In this document: in pieces, positions 1 through 5,071 of the stretch
Numbering within the stretch: the first letter of the stretch is position 1
Layout of the letters: each line of letters starts with the position of its first letter
NCBI GenBank assembly: GCA_029266935.1
Contig: JAQSVY010000043.1
Location: 1 to 8,479 of the forward strand
Source: Burkholderiales bacterium
Lineage (GTDB): Bacteria > Pseudomonadota > Gammaproteobacteria > Burkholderiales > SG8-39
Reading direction: 5' to 3'
DNA: 8,479 nt
The notes under the pieces: model-generated
The model's database searches: none
What the model was told of the DNA's origin: nothing
The model's input: only the letters and a program-made list of their open reading frames with translations
Made by a program: the position numbers and the translations under genes

Positions 1-428
1 GCGCCGGTGCTCGTCGAGGTGCTCGACTGGCCGCTCGTGCTGCCGCTCGTCGAGGACGAAGGCGTGGTCTGCGAGCTGGTGCTGCCCGAGGCGCTGGAAC
101 TCGAGGGCGTCGTGGTCTGCGAGCTGGTGCTGCCGCTTGCCGTGGGCGATGGCGTGGTCTGCGAGCTGGTGCTGCCGCTTGCCGAGGACGATGGCGTGGT
201 CTGGGAGCTGGTGCTGCCGCTTACCGCGCCGCGCTCGCGCAGGCAGCGCTCTTTCTCGGCAGGCATCATGTTGTCGCAGTTGCTGCTCGCCATGCCGCCG
301 GCAGCTGCGCTACCCGACCCGCCGCTCGTCTGCGCGCCGGTGCTGCCCGACGAGGTCTGGGCGAAGGACGCGCTCGACAGCGCAAGGAGCGCCGCGGCGG
401 TTGCACAAGCTAGAACTTTCACATTCAT
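1..428 (-). CDS. Secreted Ser/Thr-rich repeat protein, 3' end outside window
   Basis: No stop codon is reached before the window edge, so 142 residues are visible and the C-terminus is missing. The N-terminus is a classical Sec signal peptide: MNVKVLACATAAALLALSS, then a probable cleavage after the A of ASFA, before QTSSG (about residue 23/24). A short Gly/Ser/Ala linker leads to a cysteine element, C-x10-C-L-x-E (bases 276-278 and 243-245 encode the two Cys). From base 221 down to base 6 the protein is a tandem repeat of the type SGSTSSQTTPSSSA. The start is well supported: AAGAGGAG lies 7 bases upstream of the ATG. The gene is third in a leftward row of small exported proteins, 67 bases after the previous one, and shares the cysteine element with it. 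Function unknown. The Ser/Thr/Gly tail suggests an extended, surface or periplasmic linker, possibly a glycosylation target; that is inference. Existence as a gene is fairly sure because signal peptide, ribosome binding site and motif all agree in one frame. Confidence 0.8.
   Translation of the reverse strand, partial: MNVKVLACATAAALLALSSASFAQTSSGSTGAQTSGGSGSAAAGGMASSNCDNMMPAEKERCLRERGAVSGSTSSQTTPSSSASGSTSSQTTPSPTASGSTSSQTTTPSSSSASGSTSSQTTPSSSTSGSTSGQSSTSTSTG
6..221 (-). repeat. Tandem 42-nt repeats encoding SGSTSSQTTPSSSA-like units
   Basis: Five head-to-tail units are seen inside the Ser/Thr-rich gene, at 180-221, 138-179, 90-137, 48-89 and 6-47. Four are 42 bases (14 codons); the unit at 90-137 has two extra codons (16 residues, TTTPSSSSA ending). 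Units 1-4 keep SGSTSSQTT, while the last decays to SGSTSGQSSTSTST. The high identity at DNA level between units suggests recent duplication or slippage. The array may continue past the left edge. Confidence 0.85.
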
Positions 429-435
429 CTGGATG

Positions 436-443
436 CTCCTCTT
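436..443 (-). promoter_or_regulatory. Ribosome binding site of the Ser/Thr-rich secreted protein
   Basis: AAGAGGAG on the minus strand, 7 bases before the ATG at 428. It is the clearest Shine-Dalgarno sequence in the window and decides the start of a gene that lacks a stop codon inside the window. Confidence 0.75.
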
Positions 444-495
444 GAGGAACGGGTTGGTGGGAATTGCAGCGCGGGACACGCAAGCACCATGCCGG

Positions 496-804
496 TCATC
501 GCGGCGCGCCTGGGCCGACAGGAGCACCGCCGCTTGAGCCGCTCGAAGTCCCGGTTCCGATGCCCGATCCCGTGCCGGTGCTCTCCGGCCCGCTCGCGCG
601 GCCGGCCTCCATGGGCTTGCGCTCCTCGGCGAGGCAACGTTGCCTGGCGTTTCCCTGGAGCCGCGCGCACGGATTCGCCGGGTCGCGCGGCACGCTCTCG
701 GGCAGGCGGGGCAGGTCGGAACCCGAGCGGATGCGGGTGCCGGGGCCTTCCGCCATCAGCGTTCCGGCAAAAAGAAGGAGCGCAAGTGCGGGAAGAAGCC
801 GCAT
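496..804 (-). CDS. Small secreted protein with C-x10-C element
   Basis: 102 residues. The first 18 or so form a signal peptide (MRLLPALALLLFAGTLMA, likely cleaved before EGPG). Residues 19-45 are polar and Pro-rich. C46 and C57 form C-x10-C followed by L-A-E-E, with a Gly in the middle (CARLQGNARQRC). Residues 70-102 are Gly/Ser/Thr/Pro-rich with no predicted fold. The open frame extends 100 codons upstream to 1104, but the signal peptide fixes the start at the ATG at 804. That ATG lies one base after the stop of the upstream lipoprotein gene (TGATATG), so translation is probably coupled; no good Shine-Dalgarno is seen. The two Cys could form an intramolecular disulfide in the periplasm. Similar short Cys elements occur in unnamed small exported proteins of betaproteobacteria, as far as I recall. 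No function can be given. Confidence 0.72.
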   Translation of the reverse strand: MRLLPALALLLFAGTLMAEGPGTRIRSGSDLPRLPESVPRDPANPCARLQGNARQRCLAEERKPMEAGRASGPESTGTGSGIGTGTSSGSSGGAPVGPGAPR

Positions 805-805
805 A

Positions 806-907
806 TCAGCGCGCCGAGCCAGATTCGGCTGCCGAGCCGGCGTACTGGTTGCTCGCGCAGGCGGCTGTGCTAAGCGCGAGCAGCGGGACGATGAGCGGAC
901 GCCACAT
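806..907 (-). CDS. Very small putative lipoprotein (33 aa)
   Basis: The sequence starts MWRPLIVPLLALSTAAC, a short charged start, a hydrophobic core and a lipobox-like TAAC with C17 as the lipidation site. T at -3 is less usual than L/V/I. The mature part would be only 17 residues, polar and Ala/Ser-rich (CASNQYAGSAAESGSAR). The frame is open further upstream (to 1003), but that part looks like shadow sequence and the lipoprotein signal sets the start at 907. The start lies inside the 3' end of the topoisomerase gene (38-base overlap), and the stop is one base before the next ATG. No convincing Shine-Dalgarno. It is not recognisable as an entericidin or other named peptide. It could also be a leader-type ORF that only serves to couple translation to the next gene. 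Confidence is moderate because of the size. Confidence 0.5.
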   Translation of the reverse strand: MWRPLIVPLLALSTAACASNQYAGSAAESGSAR

Positions 908-2003
908 GGCCGCGCTGCGGCAATCTGCGTGCCTGGGTCCTTCGCAATTGGATGGAGCGGCGGAGAAGTGTGCCGAGCGGCGCTTGCGGCCTGGGCTCGG
1001 CACGCAGCACGCGCACGACGGCCGCTTCCTCCGCGGCGCCGTTCATCAGGTCGTGCAGGCGGCCATCCAGGTAGGTATCGATGACGCGGGGATGGATGTA
1101 GCACTTGCGGCAGACCGCTTTGGTATTTCCCAACGCCTTGGCCACGGACGCCACCGCCCGGGTGAGGTGGCGTCGGCCCTCGGCGCCGGAGGCGGGCGGC
1201 GCGAGCCTGCGCAGCTCGCGCGCGCAGAGCACCGTCCCCGCCCAGGTACGGAAATCCTTGCTCGTGAACGCCTCGCCCGCGCTTGCCTTGAGGTAGTCGT
1301 TCACGTCGCCCGACTCGATCGGTCGGGTTCCGCCGGCCTCGTCGACATAGCCGAAGAGCTCCTCGCCGGGCAGCTCGCGCATGCGTCGCACGATCGCCGC
1401 GAGGCGCCCGTCGGTGAGCTCGACTGCGTGCTGCACGCCGCTCTTGCCGCGGAAGCAGAAGCGCAGCGTCGCGCCGTCGATGCGCACCTGCCGGCCGCGC
1501 AGCGTCGTAAGGCCGAAGGACTCGTTCTCGCGCGCGTATTCCTCGTTACCCACCCGGATTAGCGTCGCCTCCAGCAGCCGCACCACGGCGGCGAGCGCCT
1601 TCTCGCGCGGCAGCCCCGGGCGTGCCAGGTCGCGGCCGGTGCGGCGCCGGATGCGCGGCAGGGCCCGCGCAAACGCGACCAGCCGCCCGTATTTCGTCTC
1701 GTCGCGCGTCTCCCGCCAGCGCGGGTGGTAGCGGTACTGCTTGCGCCCGCGCGCGTCGCGGCCGGTCGCCTGCAGGTGCCCGTCGTCGCGCGCGCAGATC
1801 CACACCTCGCGCCACGCCGGCGGGATGGCGAGCGAGCGGATGCGCTTGAGCGTTGCCTCGTCGCGCACCGCCTTGCCGCCCGCGCGCCGGTAGCGGAAGG
1901 CGCCGGCCTCGCCTTCGCGCGAGATGCCCGGCACGGCATCCGCCACATATCGCAGTCCGGCCGCCTGCGCCGACCGCTCCGGGTGCAAATCGGGGGGGCG
2001 CAT
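870..2003 (-). CDS. DNA topoisomerase IB (poxvirus/bacterial type)
   Basis: Relaxes supercoiled DNA by nicking one strand through a 3'-phosphotyrosyl intermediate, without ATP. With the start at 2003 it has 377 residues, in the range of bacterial type IB enzymes. Family hallmarks occur in order: an N-terminal AAGLRYVADAVPGISR, the beta-rich IPPAWREVWICARDDGHLQA and GRKQYRYHPRW (catalytic Lys region), then LIRVGNEEYARENESFGLTT (catalytic Arg), FRGKSG, SKDFRTWAGT (second Arg) and GNTKAVCRKCYIHP, whose Tyr is the nucleophile. ATGs at 2036 and 2075 are in frame too. I prefer 2003 because homology starts just after it and it leaves room for a promoter before the divergent kinase at 2082; no start has a good Shine-Dalgarno. 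The last ~45 residues (Arg/Pro-rich) do not resemble the family and overlap the lipoprotein gene by 38 bases, so the C-terminus may be extended by a lost stop. Function is sure, start and tail less so. Confidence 0.92.
   Translation of the reverse strand: MRPPDLHPERSAQAAGLRYVADAVPGISREGEAGAFRYRRAGGKAVRDEATLKRIRSLAIPPAWREVWICARDDGHLQATGRDARGRKQYRYHPRWRETRDETKYGRLVAFARALPRIRRRTGRDLARPGLPREKALAAVVRLLEATLIRVGNEEYARENESFGLTTLRGRQVRIDGATLRFCFRGKSGVQHAVELTDGRLAAIVRRMRELPGEELFGYVDEAGGTRPIESGDVNDYLKASAGEAFTSKDFRTWAGTVLCARELRRLAPPASGAEGRRHLTRAVASVAKALGNTKAVCRKCYIHPRVIDTYLDGRLHDLMNGAAEEAAVVRVLRAEPRPQAPLGTLLRRSIQLRRTQARRLPQRGHVASAHRPAARA
970..1003. repeat. 9-bp inverted repeat in the 3' tail of the topoisomerase gene
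   Basis: GTGCCGAGC at 970-978 and GCTCGGCAC at 995-1003 are perfect inverted copies with a 16-base spacer that can add three more pairs (979-981 with 989-991). On the minus strand it is not followed by a T run, so it is not a canonical intrinsic terminator. It lies about 60 bases upstream of the small lipoprotein start, in the part of the topoisomerase frame that lacks family similarity. Confidence 0.5.
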
Positions 2004-2081
2004 GTAAGACTTGCCGATGACCCGGCGGGTGCCCATGGCCGGGCTCAGTCGCAAAGCGCGTGCCAGCGTTACCATTCGTCC

Positions 2082-3185
2082 GTGAAGCAACTACGCTTCG
2101 TCGCCGCCGCCCTGCAACGTCTGGTCGACAAGATCGACCCGCAGGCCGGCCGCTACCGCATGCTGTTCGAGTCGAGCCCGCTGCCGATGTGGGTGTTCGA
2201 CGCCGAGACGCTGCGCTTTCTCGCGGTGAACGACGCGGCGGTGCGCCTCTATGGCTACACGAGCTCGGAGTTCCTGCAGATGAGCGCCACCGACGTGCGC
2301 CACCCGGAGGAACGGCACATCTTCCGCGACTTCGTGCACCGCGACGCGGGAACGGTGAACCGCGCGCTCTTCCGCCACCTGAAGAAAAATGGCGAGACGC
2401 TGCACATCGACGGTGTCGGGCACCTCGTCAGCTGGCGCGGGCGAGCGGCGCGGCTGGTCGTCATCAACGACATCACCGAGCGGCTGCGCGCGCAGGAGGC
2501 GCTCGAGCGCCTGAACCAGGAGCTCGAGCTCTCGCATGAGCGGCTGCGCGCGCTGTCGCGGCGCCTGTTCGGGGTGCAGGAGGACGAGCGCCGGCGCCTG
2601 GCGCGCGACCTGCACGACGATATCGGCCAGGCGCTCACCGCGCTCAAGATCCAGCTCGAATCGCGCGCGCGCGTCGAGGAGTGCGTCGAGACGGTGCGCC
2701 ATACCCTTGAGCGGGTGCGCCAGCTCTCGCTCAGCCTGCGTCCCTCGCAGCTCGACGACCTCGGCCTCGCCGCGGCGTTGCGCTCGCACCTCGACCGTCA
2801 GGCGCGCGTCGCCGGCATCGCCGCGCATTTCGACGCCACCGACGCGCCGCCCGACATGGGCCCGGAGACCGAGACGGCCTGCTTCCGAGTGGCGCAGGAA
2901 GCGGTCAACAACGTGCTGCGCCATGCCGACGCGCGCAACCTCTGGGTGCGGCTCTTTACCGCCGGCGGCCGGCTCGCGCTTTCGGTGCGCGACGACGGGC
3001 ACGGCTTCGACCTCGAGGACATCCGCACCCGCAGCGGCGCCGACTCGAGCCTCGGGCTGGTCGGCATGGAGGAGCGCATCGCGCTGGTCGGCGGCTCGCT
3101 CGAGCTGCGCTCCGACCGGGAAAAGGGCACGGTGGTGGTCGCCACCTTCCCGGTGCTGCGCGTGAAGGGCGAGCAGGCGGCCTGA
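2082..3185 (+). CDS. PAS sensor histidine kinase, NarX/DegS class (HisKA_3)
   Basis: Soluble kinase of 367 residues that probably phosphorylates the response regulator encoded next. Residues 1-24 are a short N-terminus. Residues 25 to about 131 are a PAS domain (YRMLFESSPLPMWVFD at the start, VVINDITERL at the end). A short coiled-coil linker covers about 132-160. The HisKA_3 dimerisation helix carries RDLHDDIGQ with the phospho-acceptor H178 and the D-x-x-x-Q motif (D179, Q183) known from NarX-type kinases to support phosphatase activity. The HATPase domain shows an N box (QEAVNNVLRHA, N276/N277), a G1 box (DDGHGFD, D304-G308) and a G2 box (GLVGMEERI). No transmembrane helix, so the signal is cytoplasmic; no ligand-binding Cys or His pattern points to haem or FeS. 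The GTG at 2082 is chosen because the frame upstream is antisense to the topoisomerase gene and has no PAS-like content. No clear Shine-Dalgarno. Divergent from the topoisomerase gene. Confidence 0.9.
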   Translation: MKQLRFVAAALQRLVDKIDPQAGRYRMLFESSPLPMWVFDAETLRFLAVNDAAVRLYGYTSSEFLQMSATDVRHPEERHIFRDFVHRDAGTVNRALFRHLKKNGETLHIDGVGHLVSWRGRAARLVVINDITERLRAQEALERLNQELELSHERLRALSRRLFGVQEDERRRLARDLHDDIGQALTALKIQLESRARVEECVETVRHTLERVRQLSLSLRPSQLDDLGLAAALRSHLDRQARVAGIAAHFDATDAPPDMGPETETACFRVAQEAVNNVLRHADARNLWVRLFTAGGRLALSVRDDGHGFDLEDIRTRSGADSSLGLVGMEERIALVGGSLELRSDREKGTVVVATFPVLRVKGEQAA

Positions 3186-3210
3186 TGTTGCTAAGGCTCC
3201 CCGCGTCCCG

Positions 3211-3855
3211 ATGATCCGCGTCCTCCTCGCCGACGATCACGCGCTCGTGCGTGCGGGTATCCGCTCGCTCCTCAACGGCATGGACGAGGTCGAGGTGGTA
3301 GCCGAGGCTTCCAGCGGCGAGGAGGCGATCGAGCTTGCCGCCTCGAGCCGCCCGGACGTGGTGCTGATGGACATCGCCATGAAGGGCATCACCGGCCTGG
3401 AAGCGGCGGCGCGCATGCGCATCCGCCACCCCGAGGCGCGCGTAGTGATCCTCTCGATGCACTCGGGCGAGGAGTACGTGCTGCAGGCGCTTCGCGCTGG
3501 CGCCGCCGGTTACCTGCTCAAGGACGCGGCGACCGGCGAGCTGGAGCTCGCGCTGAGGAGCGTGATGCGCGGGGAGAGCTGGCTCTCGCCAGCGGTGTCG
3601 CGCCAGGTGGTGGAAGGCTATGTGCAGCGCCCCGGGGGAGAGCAGGCGCCCGAGTTGCTCACCGCGCGCCAGCGCGAGGTGCTGCGGCTCGTCGCCAGCG
3701 GCAAGAGCACCAAGGAGATCGCCTTCCTGCTCAACCTCTCGGTAAAGACCGTGGAGACGCACCGCGCGCAGATCATGGACCGCCTGGGCATCCGCGACGT
3801 CGCGGGCCTGGTGCGCTATGCATTGCGCACCGGCCTCGTTCCCCCCGACGGCTAG
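3211..3855 (+). CDS. NarL/FixJ (LuxR-type) response regulator
   Basis: DNA-binding transcription regulator of 214 residues, the likely partner of the upstream kinase (25-base gap). The receiver domain (1 to about 120) has the acidic pair D8/D9, phospho-acceptor D54 in VVLMDIAMKG, switch S82 in ILSMHS and K104 in YLLKDA, so all phosphorylation residues are present. A linker (about 121-148) leads to the LuxR helix-turn-helix: LTARQREVLRLVASGKSTKE and LSVKTVETHRAQIMDRLGI, complete to about residue 210. The length is normal for the family. The ATG at 3211 begins directly at the first beta strand (MIRVLLADDH); the preceding sequence lacks a clear Shine-Dalgarno, so translation may depend on coupling to the kinase. 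Targets are unknown; autoregulation or control of the receiver gene downstream through the palindromic gap is possible. Confidence 0.93.
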   Translation: MIRVLLADDHALVRAGIRSLLNGMDEVEVVAEASSGEEAIELAASSRPDVVLMDIAMKGITGLEAAARMRIRHPEARVVILSMHSGEEYVLQALRAGAAGYLLKDAATGELELALRSVMRGESWLSPAVSRQVVEGYVQRPGGEQAPELLTARQREVLRLVASGKSTKEIAFLLNLSVKTVETHRAQIMDRLGIRDVAGLVRYALRTGLVPPDG

Positions 3856-3872
3856 AGGAAATAAACGGGAGA

Positions 3873-3901
3873 TAGGGTATTTCCCAACCTGGGGTAAGGA
3901 A
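3873..3901. promoter_or_regulatory. Palindromic operator-like stretch before the receiver gene
   Basis: The 89-base gap between the response regulator and the receiver protein holds an AT-richer, symmetric stretch: GGGTATTTCCC (3875-3885, near-palindrome), CCCAACCTGGG (3883-3893, 4-bp arms CCCA/TGGG), outer TTCC (3881-3884) and GGAA (3898-3901), and a direct repeat GGGTA at 3875 and 3892, 17 bases apart. This is the only clearly non-coding-looking symmetric sequence in the gap, placed about 45-70 bases before the GTG at 3945. It could bind the adjacent LuxR-type regulator or be part of a promoter. No convincing -35/-10 pair is seen. Function inferred only. Confidence 0.35.
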
Positions 3902-3944
3902 GGCCCCGATGTTCGCCTGCCGCGGCGGCGCGTAGTCTCGAGTT

Positions 3945-4325
3945 GTGAACACGACTCCATCGCGTCGCGTCGCCATCGCCGATGACAGCCCTGCATTCCT
4001 CGCCGCGGCCGCGAGCCACGTCGCCAGCCTGCCCGGATTCGTTCTCGCCGGCACCGCCGGCACGGCTCGCCAGGCGCTGGCGCTCGTCGAGTCGGTGATG
4101 CCCGATGTGCTGCTGCTCGACCTGGGGCTCGCGCCCAAGCGCGGCCTCGAGCTCGTGCGGCGCGTGAAGGCGGGGCCGCGCGCGCCCGCGGTGGTCGCGC
4201 TTGCGCTCTTCCATGCGCCGGAGATGCTCGCCGCGGCCAAGCGCGCCGGCGCCGACGCCCTCGTTTGCAAGGAAACCTTCGTCGCCGGCCTGGGCGAGGC
4301 GCTCGCTAGCCTGTTTCCGGCCTGA
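3945..4325 (+). CDS. Stand-alone receiver-domain protein lacking the switch Thr/Ser
   Basis: A CheY-like single-domain protein of 126 residues with no output domain. It has the acidic pair D13/D14 (VAIADDSP), phospho-acceptor D59 (DVLLLDLGL) and the conserved Lys K109 (ALVCKE). The position that is Thr or Ser in normal receivers is Ala (A87, in VVALALFHAPE), so the usual switch response is likely altered. The start is GTG at 3945; an AT-poor leader with only a weak GAG precedes it. It lies 89 bases after a NarL-type regulator and may be a phosphate sink, a decoy for the kinase or a protein-interaction module in the same pathway. Its 3' end overlaps the convergent TPR gene by 20 bases. Family assignment is firm, role is inferred. 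Confidence 0.85.
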   Translation: MNTTPSRRVAIADDSPAFLAAAASHVASLPGFVLAGTAGTARQALALVESVMPDVLLLDLGLAPKRGLELVRRVKAGPRAPAVVALALFHAPEMLAAAKRAGADALVCKETFVAGLGEALASLFPA

Positions 4326-4647
4326 GCCGCCGCTTCTCAATCTCACGGGCCAGGCGCCGGGCGAATACGGTCATCTCCTTCTCGGCCTGGCGGTCGCCTT
4401 TCTTCTTTGCCGCCTCGATGCCATGCCGATAGGCTTCCAAGGCATCACCTAAAGCACTCGTTTCAGATAGCGCCTTTCCCAGCGCCTTCCACGCGGCGGA
4501 GTAAAGTGGGTCGCGGGCGACGGCCTCGCGAAGCTGCGCCGCTGCCTCGGCGTGGCGGCCCGCCTTGGCGTACTCCAGACCGAGCGAATAGCGCAGCAGC
4601 GCGCCGTCGCGCGCCGTGCCGAGCAGCTTCTCGAGCGTGGAAATCAT
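4306..4647 (-). CDS. Small tetratricopeptide-repeat protein
   Basis: 113 residues. The segment from [35 protein letters not shown] to about [29 protein letters not shown] gives two TPR-type helix pairs, with the usual G/Y/A and P spacing (AVARDP). The C-terminus is a charged helix ([20 protein letters not shown]). There is no signal peptide, so it is cytoplasmic. It resembles a short TPR protein family common in proteobacteria that I cannot name; TPRs mediate protein binding, and no partner is evident. The frame is open upstream to 4725, but the ATG at 4647 fits the conserved start MISTLEKLL and avoids overlap with ridA; no good Shine-Dalgarno. It is transcribed away from ridA (31-base gap between start codons) and overlaps the receiver gene by 20 bases tail to tail. 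Confidence 0.85.
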   Translation of the reverse strand: MISTLEKLLGTARDGALLRYSLGLEYAKAGRHAEAAAQLREAVARDPLYSAAWKALGKALSETSALGDALEAYRHGIEAAKKKGDRQAEKEMTVFARRLAREIEKRRLRPETG

Positions 4648-4663
4648 TGGGCTAAGATACACG

Positions 4664-4681
4664 CATGAAGGCGTCTTCATG
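4664..4681 (+). promoter_or_regulatory. Inverted repeat covering ridA ribosome binding site and start codon
   Basis: CATGAAG (4664-4670) and CTTCATG (4675-4681) are perfect inverted copies separated by GCGT. The best Shine-Dalgarno for ridA, GAAGG (4667-4671), lies in the left arm and loop edge, 7 bases before the ATG (4679-4681), which closes the right arm. In RNA this 7-bp hairpin would hide both. As DNA it sits in the 31-base gap between the divergent TPR and ridA starts and could equally be an operator. A weak -10-like TAAGAT (4653-4658) precedes it. Confidence 0.4.
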
Positions 4682-5071
4682 AAGACCGTGATCCAGACGA
4701 AGGACGCGCCGGCGGCGATCGGCACCTACTCTCAGGCGGTGAAGGTGGGAGGGGAAGCCGGCGGCTCCACGGTGTACGTCTCGGGGCAGATCGGCCTCGA
4801 CCCGACGACGATGCAGATGGCCGAGGGCATCGAGGCGCAGACTCACCGTGTCTTCCGCAACCTCGCCGCGGTGGCGGACGCGGCAGGCCTGGGCCTGCAT
4901 GACGCCGTGCGCATGACGGTGTACCTGACCGACCTCGCGCACTTCGCGCGCGTTAACGAGATCATGGCGCAGTACGTGCGCGAGCCCTTTCCCGCGCGCG
5001 CGGCGGTCGGCGTGGCGGGGTTGCCGCGCGGCGCGCTGGTCGAGATCGACGCGATCCTGCACGCGGGGTGA
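4679..5071 (+). CDS. ridA: RidA family enamine/imine deaminase
   Basis: Hydrolyses reactive 2-aminoacrylate and related enamines/imines made by PLP enzymes such as threonine dehydratase, giving 2-keto acids and ammonia in the cytoplasm; works as a trimer. The length of 130 residues is normal. Active-site residues of the archetypal RidA subgroup are present: Y17 in GTYSQA, R107 in PARAAVGV (the Arg that separates active RidA from inactive relatives) and E122 in [19 protein letters not shown] and the NEIMAQY region also fit. The ATG at 4679 gives the standard N-terminus ([20 protein letters not shown]); an upstream GTG at 4616 lies antisense to the TPR gene and is rejected. The stop overlaps the recG start in GTGA, so the two are co-translated. 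Regulation by the hairpin over its start is possible. Confidence 0.94.
   Translation: MKTVIQTKDAPAAIGTYSQAVKVGGEAGGSTVYVSGQIGLDPTTMQMAEGIEAQTHRVFRNLAAVADAAGLGLHDAVRMTVYLTDLAHFARVNEIMAQYVREPFPARAAVGVAGLPRGALVEIDAILHAG

Noticed and set aside
7..537. Plus-strand open frame with VVCELVLPL repeats
   Set aside because: It is the antisense image of the Ser/Thr-rich secreted protein. The minus frame has a signal peptide and a strong Shine-Dalgarno, while this frame has neither.
970..1003. Intrinsic terminator for topoisomerase IB
   Set aside because: The stem is good but there is no T run after it on the minus strand and the topoisomerase frame reads through it; kept only as an inverted repeat.
489..1562. 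Long plus-strand open frame of 357 codons
   Set aside because: Lies antisense to topoisomerase IB and the small exported genes; no recognisable domain, high-GC shadow.
1725..2081. Upstream extension of the kinase frame
   Set aside because: Antisense to the conserved N-terminal part of topoisomerase IB; no PAS or membrane content. The GTG at 2082 fits better.
2004..2081. Sigma-70 promoter between the divergent topoisomerase and kinase genes
   Set aside because: A promoter must lie near here, but only a partial -10-like TACCAT (2070-2075) is seen without a matching -35, so no site is called.
2091..3002. Minus-strand open frame of 303 codons
   Set aside because: Complement of the kinase gene, whose domains are complete on the plus strand; composition typical of a shadow frame.
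3856..3944. Rho-independent terminator after the response regulator
   Set aside because: Symmetric sequence is present but without a GC stem followed by a T run.
2956..3996. Minus-strand open frame of 346 codons
   Set aside because: Antisense to the response regulator and kinase end; no domain recognised and Arg/Ala/Pro-rich as expected for a shadow.
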